From contig OZ271919.1 of the NCBI GenBank assembly GCA_965602035.1, positions 434,001 to 498,000 on the forward strand: a stretch of 64,000 nt of DNA, given 5' to 3'. Source of the stretch: Natronospirillum sp965602035 (GTDB lineage: Bacteria; Pseudomonadota; Gammaproteobacteria; Pseudomonadales; Natronospirillaceae). The notes under the pieces were generated by a model. It was not told the DNA's origin. It did not search any database and worked only from the letters and a program-made list of their open reading frames with translations. How positions within the stretch are numbered: the first letter of the stretch is position 1; every line of letters starts with the position of its first letter. Positions 24,537 through 32,979 of this stretch are shown piece by piece. The position numbers and the translations under genes are program-made.

Positions 24537-26027
24537 ATGTGGCAAGACAACCGGTTTCTGGTGATCATGGACGACGCGTCCATGCACCAGGAAGTAGACC
24601 TCATTTTCAGTTTTCTGCAGGAGTCGACCCACAGCGTGGGCAGCCACCAGTGGCAGGAAGCACTGGCTGGCACGATGGATGACGCCACGGGAAAATCACT
24701 CGACAGTGGGCAGGGCGCCCTGTTCTCGGGCGTATTGATTGGTGGGACAGACCGATCGCCGGAAGAACTGATCAGAGAGGTGTTCAGTTGGAATCGTGGC
24801 TTGCCCATCGTCCTGCTCGGCATTGACGTGGAAGCCGAGGATATTCCGGCCGAAGCGCGCGATACCATTATCGCCCGCATGAAATGGCCGACACGCTATA
24901 ACCGTCTTGTGGACGTTTTGCACCGTTGCCAGGTTTACCGCGAGCAGTATGAGGCGGAACTCAACCGGCAGCAGCAGCGTGAGCCCAAGCTGTTTCGCAG
25001 TCTGGTAGGCAGTTCACGGGAAATCCAGCATGTGCGTGATATGATGTCACAGGTGGCTGACAAGGACGCCACGGTGCTGATTCTGGGGGAGTCCGGCACC
25101 GGCAAGGAAGTCGTGGCCCGAAACCTTCACTACCACAGTGAGAGAAAGGACAAGCCTTTCGTACCGGTCAACTGTGGCGCGATCCCGGGTGAATTGCTGG
25201 AAAGCGAGCTCTTCGGCCATGAGAAGGGCGCGTTTACCGGCGCGATTACGGCCCGGGCAGGGCGGTTTGAAATGGCCGATGGTGGCACCCTGTTTCTGGA
25301 CGAAATCGGCGACATGCCGCTGCAGATGCAGGTTAAACTGCTCCGGGTGATTCAGGAGGGCACCTACGAGCGGGTGGGTGGCAACCGTACCTTCGAGACC
25401 AATGTCCGAATCATCGCGGCGACCCACCGCAAGCTCGAAGACATGATCGCCGAAGGCACGTTCCGGGAGGACCTCTACTACCGGCTCAATGTATTCCCCA
25501 TCGAAATGCCGGCGCTGCGAGAGCGTTCTGAAGACATTCCGCTGCTGATCAACGAGCTGATACGGCGCATCGAGAACGAAAAGCGCGGCTCCGTGCAATT
25601 CAATTCCGCTGCGATCATGTCACTGACCCGTCACGACTGGGCCGGTAACGTACGCGAGCTCGCCAACCTGGTTGAGCGCCTGGTCATCATGCATCCGTTC
25701 GGCGTGGTCGGTGTTCAGGAACTGCCGCCAAAATACCGGCATATTGAAGACGGCGACCCGGAAGACCTTCCCGTGCGTGCGCCGGCGCCGCTGATGCCGG
25801 AGCTCGATGAAGTCGATGAACGCCAGATGAACCCGGACTCACCGCGGTTGCCAGTGAATGGCCTGAATCTCAAGGAATACCTGACGGAGCTCGAGCAGGA
25901 ACTGATCCGTCAGGCACTGGAGGACTGCGATGATGTCGTGGCGCACGCAGCCGATCGGCTGCAGCTGCGGCGTACCACGCTGGTAGAGAAGATGCGCAAA
26001 TACGGCCTCATGAGCCGTTCCTCCTAA
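24537..26027 (+). CDS. fleQ: Flagellar master regulator FleQ (sigma-54 activator)
   Basis: Activates sigma-54 flagellar promoters and, in pseudomonads, responds to c-di-GMP and is restrained by FleN. The 496-residue protein has an N-terminal receiver-like domain without a clear phospho-acceptor Asp, the LFRSLVGSSREIQHVRDMM linker, an AAA+ domain with GESGTGKEVVARNL (Walker A) and the sigma-54 contact motif GAFTGA, and a C-terminal Fis-type helix-turn-helix (VVAHAADRLQLRRTTLVEKM). It starts the regulatory block fleQ-fleS-fleR. Confidence 0.95.
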   Translation: MWQDNRFLVIMDDASMHQEVDLIFSFLQESTHSVGSHQWQEALAGTMDDATGKSLDSGQGALFSGVLIGGTDRSPEELIREVFSWNRGLPIVLLGIDVEAEDIPAEARDTIIARMKWPTRYNRLVDVLHRCQVYREQYEAELNRQQQREPKLFRSLVGSSREIQHVRDMMSQVADKDATVLILGESGTGKEVVARNLHYHSERKDKPFVPVNCGAIPGELLESELFGHEKGAFTGAITARAGRFEMADGGTLFLDEIGDMPLQMQVKLLRVIQEGTYERVGGNRTFETNVRIIAATHRKLEDMIAEGTFREDLYYRLNVFPIEMPALRERSEDIPLLINELIRRIENEKRGSVQFNSAAIMSLTRHDWAGNVRELANLVERLVIMHPFGVVGVQELPPKYRHIEDGDPEDLPVRAPAPLMPELDEVDERQMNPDSPRLPVNGLNLKEYLTELEQELIRQALEDCDDVVAHAADRLQLRRTTLVEKMRKYGLMSRSS

Positions 26028-26077
26028 CCCCTGAGGGGCCAAACAACGGTAGCCACAGCCTGATAGTGGTGCCGGGT

Positions 26078-26173
26078 GTCGGTAATCCGGCCCGGGAGTC
26101 GTCGAAAACAGGACGTTTTCGTCGCAGGGCTACAGGGATGTATGTACGCCCGGTCCCGGGGTGGATTACCGAC
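26078..26173 (+). repeat. Structured intergenic repeat, family B copy 1
   Basis: A 96 bp element with 11-bp perfect terminal inverted repeats, GTCGGTAATCC (26078-26088) and GGATTACCGAC (26163-26173). A nested CCCGGGA/TCCCGGG stem and an inner hairpin CGAAAAC/GTTTTCG follow. About 60 bp of the interior matches 43739-43805 on the other strand. It fills most of the gap between fleQ and the fleS promoter. Confidence 0.85.
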
Positions 26174-26227
26174 GATCCGGCGCCCAATCCCTCGGGCCCG
26201 AAGGCGAACGCCATGTCGCGTGGCAAG

Positions 26228-26243
26228 TGGCACACCCCTTGCA
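26228..26243 (+). promoter_or_regulatory. Sigma-54 promoter of fleSR
   Basis: TGGCACACCCCTTGCA has GG and GC exactly 10 bases apart and matches the -24/-12 consensus well. Transcription should start near 26254, about 33 bp before fleS. FleQ is the expected activator. Confidence 0.88.
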
Positions 26244-26286
26244 AAACCCTCACTGACCGAATTATTACGACAGTATTTTGGCAGTG

Positions 26287-27333
26287 ATGAATCAGATCGC
26301 GTCCCTGACACCGCGGGCAGCCGCCTCGAACGACAATGAAGAGTGGAGAAATCTGCTTCAGATGCTCCCCACCGGCGTCATTGTCATCGGGCGTCGTGGC
26401 CTGGTGGAAATCGCCAACCCGGCGGCGGAAACACTGCTGCAACACCCTGAATTGCCACAACTGGTCGGTATGCCCTGGGGCCAGGTAATCCGGACCGCGT
26501 TCCGGCCCCGGCAGAATGACGGGCATGAGATCTCGCTGCACAACGGCCGACTGGTCAGCCTCGACACCAGGGCACTTAAAGGCACCGGACAGATGGTCGT
26601 CATCAACGACCTGACCGATACCCGCAAACTGCAGGCGGAAGTGTCACAGCATCAGCGCCTCGCGGGCATAGGGCGTATGGTGGCCAGCCTGGCACACCAG
26701 ATCCGTACGCCGCTCTCGGCAGCCATGCTCTATATCGACAACCTGCAGAAGCCCGGCCTGAGCGAGGATCAGCGCCAGCGTTTCACCGGCAAAGTGCAGG
26801 CTCGCCTGGAGCACCTGGAACAACAGGTTCGCGACATGCTGGTCTTCGCACGGGGTGACTCCCGCTTGGTTGACCGGGTGAGCTGTGTTGAACTTGTCGA
26901 TCAGGCGCGGGCGGCTGTAGCCAGCCATCTGGAACGCACAGGTTCTGTACTCACAGTGCTGAACGACTGCGCCGATGCGCAGGTGATCTGTAACCGGGAC
27001 ACGCTCGTTGGCGCCATGGCCAACCTGATCAACAATGCCATTGAAGCCGTTGGCCACAACGCCTCGGTACAGTGGCGGCTGTTCCGGGATAACGACCGCA
27101 TTCATTTCGACTTCCAGGACCACGGGCCCGGCGTGCCCGCAGAAATCCTGGATCAGCTCGGCGAACCCTTTCTGACCACCAAGGCCAACGGCACCGGGCT
27201 CGGGCTGGCGGTCGTGCTGTCGGTAGCAAGACAGCATGGTGGTGAATTCACGATTGAAAACACGGCAGAGGGAGCACTGGCTCGTCTCGGTCTGCCGGAA
27301 TACTCTCAGCGGAGACATGACAATGAGCAATAA
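26287..27333 (+). CDS. fleS: Flagellar sensor histidine kinase FleS
   Basis: A 348-residue kinase that phosphorylates FleR. A PAS domain (about 20-120) precedes the H box SLAHQIRTPLSA with the phosphorylated His, then NLINNAIEAV (N box), DHGPGVP and TKANGTGLGLAVV (G boxes). No membrane segment is present, so it acts in the cytoplasm. The start is uncertain: ATG at 26287, GTG at 26284 and TTG at 26278 are all in frame and none has a good ribosome site. Its end overlaps fleR by 11 nt. Confidence 0.94.
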   Translation: MNQIASLTPRAAASNDNEEWRNLLQMLPTGVIVIGRRGLVEIANPAAETLLQHPELPQLVGMPWGQVIRTAFRPRQNDGHEISLHNGRLVSLDTRALKGTGQMVVINDLTDTRKLQAEVSQHQRLAGIGRMVASLAHQIRTPLSAAMLYIDNLQKPGLSEDQRQRFTGKVQARLEHLEQQVRDMLVFARGDSRLVDRVSCVELVDQARAAVASHLERTGSVLTVLNDCADAQVICNRDTLVGAMANLINNAIEAVGHNASVQWRLFRDNDRIHFDFQDHGPGVPAEILDQLGEPFLTTKANGTGLGLAVVLSVARQHGGEFTIENTAEGALARLGLPEYSQRRHDNEQ

Positions 27334-28684
27334 ACGGACCGTCCTGGTTGTGGAAGACGATGCCAGCCTGCGTGATGCGCTGGAGGACACGCTGACACTG
27401 AACGACTATCAGGTGCTGTCGGCCGACTCGGCGGAGGCGGCAATTCCCGTACTCAGCCGCCATGTGCCGGACCTGGTCGTCAGCGATGTCCGTATGCCCG
27501 GACGCAGTGGCTATGACCTGCTGCGTGAACTGCGGCGTGATTTTCCGCAGATCCCCGTTTTGCTCATGACCGCTTACGGTGATGTTGCCAATGCGGTGGA
27601 AGCCATGCAGCAGGGTGCCGTGGACTACCTGGTCAAACCGTTCAAACCGTCACAACTGCTCGACGTACTCGACCAGCACCTGGGCAACCGGGTCACTCAG
27701 GACAACACCGCCCCGGTTGCGGCCGACCCGGCATCGCAACGGGTACTCGAACTGGCACGACGTGTGGCAGTCACCGATTCCACCATCCTGATCTCCGGCG
27801 AGAGTGGCACCGGCAAGGAAGTGCTGGCCCGCTACGTACACCAGCATTCTGACCGTGCGGATCAGCCGTTTGTTGCCATTAACTGCGCCGCCATTCCCGA
27901 AAACATGCTGGAGGCGACCCTGTTCGGCCATGAGAAAGGGGCATTCACGGGTGCCGTCCAGTCCATGCCAGGCAAGTTCGAACAGGCGAATGGCGGTACA
28001 TTGCTACTGGATGAGATTTCAGAAATGGACCTGGGGCTACAGGCCAAGCTGCTGCGCGTTCTGCAGGAGCGCGAAGTGGAGCGCATCGGTGGACGCCGCG
28101 TCATTGCGCTGAATGTGCGTGTACTGGCCACGACCAACCGCGATATGCGCCAGGCCGTGAAAGAGGGTAGTTTCCGTGAGGATCTCTATTACCGCCTGAA
28201 CGTTTTCCCCCTGCAGTGGCAGCCTCTGCGGTCCCGCAGGGAAGACATTGTGCCGTTGGCGGAGCGCCTGATCCGTATTCATGCCGACCGTATGCATCGG
28301 CCGCCGGTCCAGCTCGACCCGTCGGCGCGACAGGCGCTGTTGTGCCACGACTGGCCCGGCAATATACGGGAACTGGACAACGCCATGCAGCGTGCGCTGA
28401 TTCTGCAGCAGGGGCAGGTGATCACGGAATATGATCTCGGCCTGACCGGTGAACACCTGATCGACCCGGAACCACAGGCGGCGGGTACATCTTCTGCGCC
28501 GGTGTCTTCCACCGGCGACAATATGCTGACGGCCGGTGTCAAACAACACGAATACCAGTTGATTCTTGACGCGTTGAAGGCCGCGCGCGGCAAGAAGAAG
28601 GCGGCCGCAGAGAATCTGGGCATCAGCCCGCGGACTCTGCGTTACAAAATGGCGCGTCTGCGGGAAATGGGCGTCGAGGTCTGA
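27323..28684 (+). CDS. fleR: Flagellar response regulator FleR (sigma-54 activator)
   Basis: A 453-residue regulator that, when phosphorylated by FleS, activates mid-stage flagellar promoters (basal body and hook). The receiver domain has VVEDD and SDVRMPGRSG with the acceptor Asp. The AAA+ domain has GESGTGKEVLARYV and GAFTGA. A Fis-type helix-turn-helix (AAAENLGISPRTLRYKMARL) ends the protein. The ATG at 27323 lies 8 bases after GGAG; the ATG at 27317 is too close to it. Confidence 0.95.
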   Translation: MSNKRTVLVVEDDASLRDALEDTLTLNDYQVLSADSAEAAIPVLSRHVPDLVVSDVRMPGRSGYDLLRELRRDFPQIPVLLMTAYGDVANAVEAMQQGAVDYLVKPFKPSQLLDVLDQHLGNRVTQDNTAPVAADPASQRVLELARRVAVTDSTILISGESGTGKEVLARYVHQHSDRADQPFVAINCAAIPENMLEATLFGHEKGAFTGAVQSMPGKFEQANGGTLLLDEISEMDLGLQAKLLRVLQEREVERIGGRRVIALNVRVLATTNRDMRQAVKEGSFREDLYYRLNVFPLQWQPLRSRREDIVPLAERLIRIHADRMHRPPVQLDPSARQALLCHDWPGNIRELDNAMQRALILQQGQVITEYDLGLTGEHLIDPEPQAAGTSSAPVSSTGDNMLTAGVKQHEYQLILDALKAARGKKKAAAENLGISPRTLRYKMARLREMGVEV

Positions 28685-28696
28685 CGCCCGGCCACT

Positions 28697-28716
28697 GGGG
28701 CCGGAATGCCGGCCCC
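28697..28716. terminator. Hairpin between convergent fleR and outer-membrane gene
   Basis: GGGGCCGG-AATG-CCGGCCCC is a perfect 8-bp stem with a 4-base loop. It has no T run, so it may only help slow transcripts arriving from both sides. Confidence 0.5.
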
Positions 28717-28721
28717 GGACA

Positions 28722-29351
28722 TCAGAAGAAGCGCAGGCTCAGTCCGAGCTCCAGCAGATCGGAGGACACTCGGCCCTTGACGCCCCAGGACAGGCTGTCG
28801 GCGCTGTCCTCAACATGCACCTGGCCGACCGCCTGCCAGGGCGTACGCCCGAACCACTCTTCGGTCTGATTGTGCGCCACACCGGCCTGCCAGTAGGCGC
28901 CCCGGTACCAGTCCGCAGCGCCGAGTTCGAGCATGGGCGTCCGAAGTACCTCGATGGGCGTTCTGTCGTCATTCCGTCGTACCCAGCCCCAGCTCTGGCT
29001 GAGTTTGGCGGCACCCCGCACCCTGAAATTGCTGGTGATCGGCACATCAAGGCCCAGCCCCGGGCGCGCCTGCAGGGTTACCCGGTTTCGCCGAGCCAGT
29101 TCATCCCCTCGGGTGACGGACTCAACCCGCAGGTCCAGCAGGGTATGGAACATGTCCGCGGGCTCGACGGACCAATCCAGATTGACCTCACCGTAATAGG
29201 CGTCCACCCCGGGTTGCGGGTTCGCCAGATCCGGCGACATGACGCCGGCATGAACAACGGTATCGGCATTCAGGTCCAGGGCATCCGCCTGCGCGGCGAG
29301 GCCGGCGGACCAGAGCAGTGCAACAGCAGTTATGGCACAGCGGTAAATCAA
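28722..29351 (-). CDS. Putative outer-membrane beta-barrel protein
   Basis: A 209-residue protein with a signal peptide (from LIYRCAITAVALLWSAGLAA) and a body of alternating polar and apolar residues ending in Phe-Phe, typical of small outer-membrane barrels. The proposed start is a TTG at 29351, 8 bases after GGAG on the minus strand; no ATG fits the signal peptide. It lies between fleR and fliE, pointing leftward, where other pseudomonad-type flagellar loci usually have nothing. I recognise no family. Confidence 0.6.
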   Translation of the reverse strand: MIYRCAITAVALLWSAGLAAQADALDLNADTVVHAGVMSPDLANPQPGVDAYYGEVNLDWSVEPADMFHTLLDLRVESVTRGDELARRNRVTLQARPGLGLDVPITSNFRVRGAAKLSQSWGWVRRNDDRTPIEVLRTPMLELGAADWYRGAYWQAGVAHNQTEEWFGRTPWQAVGQVHVEDSADSLSWGVKGRVSSDLLELGLSLRFF

Positions 29352-29415
29352 CGGAGTATCTCCAGATACCTTTAAAGTCAGGTCAGGTGGCGGGAAATTG
29401 CCGCCCGGCAAAAGT

Positions 29416-29431
29416 TGGCCTTATTGTTGCA
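29416..29431 (+). promoter_or_regulatory. Sigma-54 promoter of the fliE operon
   Basis: TGGCCTTATTGTTGCA has GG and GC spaced by 10 bases, a good -24/-12 match. The predicted start (near 29442) is about 80 bp before fliE. FleR is the likely activator. Confidence 0.85.
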
Positions 29432-29521
29432 GAACTTCACCCGAGACACTACCAGATAACGAGTTTTTGACACTGCCGGTGCGATCTGGATCACAAGGGG
29501 CACCAGCAAGGGGTAAGAACC

Positions 29522-29983
29522 ATGATCAATACACGGGCGGATGTTCAGAACGTACTGAGCCAGATGCGGCAGATGCGTTCCCAGATGCAGGTTCAGGACC
29601 AGCAGCAGGCGATGCCACGGCCGAATGGGCCGCAGAACCCCGCTGCCCAGGCCATGAACGCCACCGATCCGTCCCGCCAGGCCGAGGGTGTGTCCGAGAA
29701 CAGTCGGGTTGATCTGCCTCATGTGCGCGGTGCGGCGCCCGACCAGAACGTCCAGGATCCGCCGCGCTTCGGTGAAATGTTCAAATCCGCCATTGACACC
29801 GTCAACGCCAGCTCGCAGTACGCCAGTGAAATGAGAACCGCATTCGAAGAAGGGCGACCGGGCGTGACCCTGCCCGATGTCATGATCGCCGCCAATAAAT
29901 CAAGCGTCAGTTTTTCGGCAACCACGGAAGTACGGAACAAGCTGATTGAGGCGTACAAAGAAATCATGAACATGCCGGTGTAG
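29522..29983 (+). CDS. fliE: Flagellar hook-basal body protein FliE
   Basis: Links the MS ring to the rod. The C-terminal 75 residues match the family (FGEMFKSAIDTVNASSQYAS, VMIAANKSSVSFSATTEVRN, AYKEIMNMPV). At 153 residues it is some 40-50 longer than usual because of a Gln/Pro/Asn-rich insert between the N-terminal helix and the conserved part. The start follows AAGGGG. It leads the fliEFG genes. Confidence 0.94.
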   Translation: MINTRADVQNVLSQMRQMRSQMQVQDQQQAMPRPNGPQNPAAQAMNATDPSRQAEGVSENSRVDLPHVRGAAPDQNVQDPPRFGEMFKSAIDTVNASSQYASEMRTAFEEGRPGVTLPDVMIAANKSSVSFSATTEVRNKLIEAYKEIMNMPV

Positions 29984-29998
29984 TGAAGGAGTGATCTG

Positions 29999-31762
29999 AT
30001 GGAAAACGTACCCGCCGCACCGGCCAGCTCAGGCAACCAGAATCAGGGCAACGCTCCGGCCACCACGGACAACCCCAACGCCGAGGCCACTGCCAACGCC
30101 GGCAGCAGTAACGAACAGGGTGGTTTCGACACCCGCAGCAAACCGCTGCATCCACTGGTCCGCGGTTTCCAGAAGCTGAGCATGATGCGCCAGGTGTGGC
30201 TGATGCTGGCTCTGGCCGCTTCCATCGCCCTTGGCTTTGCGATTGTGCTCTGGTCACAGGGTGCCACCTACCGCCCGCTGATGAGCGGAGACACCAGCTA
30301 CGAGGTTCAGGACATCGTGAGTGTGCTGAACCAGGCGGGCATCGACTTCAACATGGACCCCACGAACGGCGTTGTGCTGGTTCGCGACAGCCAGTTGAAT
30401 CAGGCCAGAATGGCAGTGGCCCAGGCCGGGCTGAGCAATGACGAAACGGTTGGTATGGAGCTGCTGGAGGAATCCGGAGGCCTGGGTACCAGCCAGTTTC
30501 TGGAAACGGCACGCTACCGACGGGCCCTGGAGGGCGAATTGTCACGGACGATTGCTTCGTTGAATGCCGTGCGTTCATCGCGCGTGCATCTCGCCATTCC
30601 CGAGCGCAGTGTCTTTGTGCGTGATGACCGCACTGCCTCGGCCAGCGTTTTTGTTGACCTGCACTCCGGCGGCCAGTTGAGCGAAGAAAACGTACGCGGC
30701 ATCATTAACCTAGTAGCAAACAGTGTGCCCCAGATGAACGCCGAACAGGTCAGTGTCGTGGATCAACGGGGCAACCTGCTCAGCGATCTGGCCGATGAAA
30801 ACAGTGCCGAAGCGGAAACCGAGCGCCAGCTCGAATTCACCCGCCAGGTCGAGGAAAACATTCAGCGGCGTGTGAATAATATCCTGCAGCCCATCATCGG
30901 CAGTGACCGCTTTCGGGCGCAGGTCAACGCGGACCTGGATTTCACCCGGGTGGAGCAGGCCGAGGAACTGTACAACCCGGACCTGATCGCCCTGCGCAGT
31001 GAACAGATTCTGGAAGAGACCACGACCGGGCCGGACGAAGGCGGTGTACCGGGCGCGCTGACCAACCAGCCCCCGGGGGATGCGGAAGCACCTGAAGAAG
31101 CCCAGGGCGATGGCGAGGGGCAGACGCCGCCGCCGCAGACCCAACGCTCCGAAGCGACCCGTAATTACGAGGTCGACCGGACCATGAGTTACACTCAGAA
31201 TCAGGTAGGGCGGCTGCGTCGCCTGACCGTGGCGGTTGCGGTTGACGATATGCGCCAGGCGACCGGTGACGGCCAGATGGAAACCGTGCCCTGGAACCAG
31301 CAGGACCTCGAGCGGCTGCGTATTCTGGTACAGGACGCCGTGGGCTATGACGCATCCCGTGGGGACAGTGTGAATGTGATCAACACCCCGTTCATGGCCG
31401 AACAGGAAGCAATAGAAGATATTCCGTTCTGGGAAGAAGCCTGGTTCTGGGAGCTGATGCGCCCCGTTCTGGGTGGCCTGTTCATTCTGATACTGATCTT
31501 CTTTGTGGTACGCCCGGCACTGGGTACACTGATGCGGCAGGGCGAAGAAGACGAGGAAGACGACTCCGGGCTTGATGCACTCGATATTGACGAGAGTGCC
31601 ATCTCGGATGACAAGGTAACGCTGAGCATGTCTGATGACTATCTGCTGCCGGGACCCTCTGAAAGTTTCGACAAGCAACTGGAAGCACTGCGCGGCCTGA
31701 TTGCCGAGGACCCGGGCAGAGTATCCGTTGTCCTGAAAAAATGGATTATGAGCGATGACTGA
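29999..31762 (+). CDS. fliF: Flagellar MS-ring protein FliF
   Basis: Forms the membrane ring on which the flagellum is built. The 587-residue protein has a transmembrane segment near residues 65-85, the periplasmic ring-building motifs (including RALEGELSRTIASLNAVRSS and VHLAIPERSVFV), a low-complexity Glu/Pro/Gln region (about 345-385), a second transmembrane segment (about 488-508) and a cytoplasmic tail ending KKWIMSDD that binds FliG. It overlaps fliG by 8 nt. Confidence 0.97.
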   Translation: MENVPAAPASSGNQNQGNAPATTDNPNAEATANAGSSNEQGGFDTRSKPLHPLVRGFQKLSMMRQVWLMLALAASIALGFAIVLWSQGATYRPLMSGDTSYEVQDIVSVLNQAGIDFNMDPTNGVVLVRDSQLNQARMAVAQAGLSNDETVGMELLEESGGLGTSQFLETARYRRALEGELSRTIASLNAVRSSRVHLAIPERSVFVRDDRTASASVFVDLHSGGQLSEENVRGIINLVANSVPQMNAEQVSVVDQRGNLLSDLADENSAEAETERQLEFTRQVEENIQRRVNNILQPIIGSDRFRAQVNADLDFTRVEQAEELYNPDLIALRSEQILEETTTGPDEGGVPGALTNQPPGDAEAPEEAQGDGEGQTPPPQTQRSEATRNYEVDRTMSYTQNQVGRLRRLTVAVAVDDMRQATGDGQMETVPWNQQDLERLRILVQDAVGYDASRGDSVNVINTPFMAEQEAIEDIPFWEEAWFWELMRPVLGGLFILILIFFVVRPALGTLMRQGEEDEEDDSGLDALDIDESAISDDKVTLSMSDDYLLPGPSESFDKQLEALRGLIAEDPGRVSVVLKKWIMSDD

Positions 31763-32798
31763 GCAAACCAAAGATATCGCCGAAAGCAAGCGCAAAGCAC
31801 TGGATGGCGTTCCCCGCCTGGATCAGGCCGCCATTCTTCTGATGACGCTCGGTGAAACCGACGCGGCCGAAGTGCTCAAGCATATGGGGCCGAAAGAAGT
31901 GCAGCGTGTGGGTACCGCCATGTCCCAGATGCAGGACGTGACGCAGGAGCAGGTGGAAGGCGTGGTCCAGCTGTTCCTGGATGAAGTCGGTGGCCGTACC
32001 AGCCTGGGTGTCGGTGCCGATCAGTATATCCGCAGCATGCTGACGCAGGCACTGGGTTCCGAGAAGGCCACAGGCCTCATTGACCGCATTCTGCTCGGTG
32101 GCAACACCACCGGGCTGGACACGCTCAAATGGATGGAGCCGCGTTCTGTGGCCGATATTATCCGCAATGAGCACCCGCAGATTCAGGCCATCGTGATCGC
32201 CTATCTCGACGGTGAGCAATCGGCGGAAATTCTGGAGCATTTCCCGGAAAAAGTCCGGCTCGACATCATGATGAGGGTTGCCGCGCTCGACACGGTACAG
32301 CCGGCAGCACTCCAGGAGCTCAACAGCATTCTCGAGAAGCAGTTTGCGTCGAGTGCCGGTGCCCAGCAGCAGGCACTGGGTGGCGTGAAGCGTGCGGCCG
32401 AGATCATGAACCACCTCGAATCCACGATAGAAACCGAACTGCTCGACGGCATCAAGGACGTCGACGAGGATCTGGGGCAGGAAATCCAGGACCTCATGTT
32501 CGTGTTCGAGAACCTGGTGGACGTCGACGATCGTGGCATTCAATCCCTGCTGCGCGAGGTCAATACCGACTTGCTCAAGGTCGCCCTGCGCGGTGCGGAC
32601 ACCAAGCTCATGGAAAAGATACTGGGCAACATGTCGCGGCGTGCTTCCGAGCTGCTGCGTGATGACATTGAGGCCATGGGGCCGGTGCGGGTCAGTGATG
32701 TTGAATCCGCGCAGAAGGAAATTCTGGGCATCGCGCGTCGTATGGCCGATTCCGGTGATATTGTGTTGAGTAGTGGTGGGTCGGACAGCATGGTGTAG
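31755..32798 (+). CDS. fliG: Flagellar motor switch protein FliG
   Basis: Rotor protein that receives torque from the stator. The 347 residues include the N-terminal FliF-binding part (DQAAILLMTLGETDAAEVLK), the EHPQ motif in the middle domain (NEHPQIQAIV) and the C-terminal charged torque helix (LLKVALRGADTKLMEKILGN). Length and motifs are normal. It is followed by a structured repeat. Confidence 0.97.
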   Translation: MTEQTKDIAESKRKALDGVPRLDQAAILLMTLGETDAAEVLKHMGPKEVQRVGTAMSQMQDVTQEQVEGVVQLFLDEVGGRTSLGVGADQYIRSMLTQALGSEKATGLIDRILLGGNTTGLDTLKWMEPRSVADIIRNEHPQIQAIVIAYLDGEQSAEILEHFPEKVRLDIMMRVAALDTVQPAALQELNSILEKQFASSAGAQQQALGGVKRAAEIMNHLESTIETELLDGIKDVDEDLGQEIQDLMFVFENLVDVDDRGIQSLLREVNTDLLKVALRGADTKLMEKILGNMSRRASELLRDDIEAMGPVRVSDVESAQKEILGIARRMADSGDIVLSSGGSDSMV

Positions 32799-32808
32799 AA
32801 AGCACCTC

Positions 32809-32930
32809 TATAAACTGCTGTGCTCAGTCTTGCTGCGTTAAAATTCGCCTTAAAATGCTCATTTACTCTCTGTAAACTGCGCTTTTTCGTCGAATTTTGC
32901 CTTGCCAGACTATCGCTCGCGACGTTTATA
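32809..32930 (+). repeat. Structured intergenic repeat, family C copy 1
   Basis: A 122 bp imperfect palindrome with ends TATAAAC (32809-32815) and GTTTATA (32924-32930), inner arms AAAATTCG/CGAATTTT and a central TTTAC/GTAAA hairpin. It matches 36131-36252 along its length. It lies between fliG and fliH. Confidence 0.88.
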
Positions 32931-32979
32931 CAGGTACTTTCCCCCTTGGACGGCCTGATTCGACTACAGGAGATAACCA

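Noticed and set aside
29385..29398. Second sigma-54 promoter before fliE (TGGCGGGAAATTGC)
   Set aside because: GG and GC are 9 rather than 10 bases apart; the site at 29416-29431 fits exactly.
30710..31795. 361-codon antisense open frame over fliF
   Set aside because: Composition (His, Gln, Leu-rich without motifs) is that of a shadow frame; fliF is certain.
32955..32971. Sigma-54 promoter before fliH
   Set aside because: The GG of the -24 box is present but the expected GC of the -12 box is TC.
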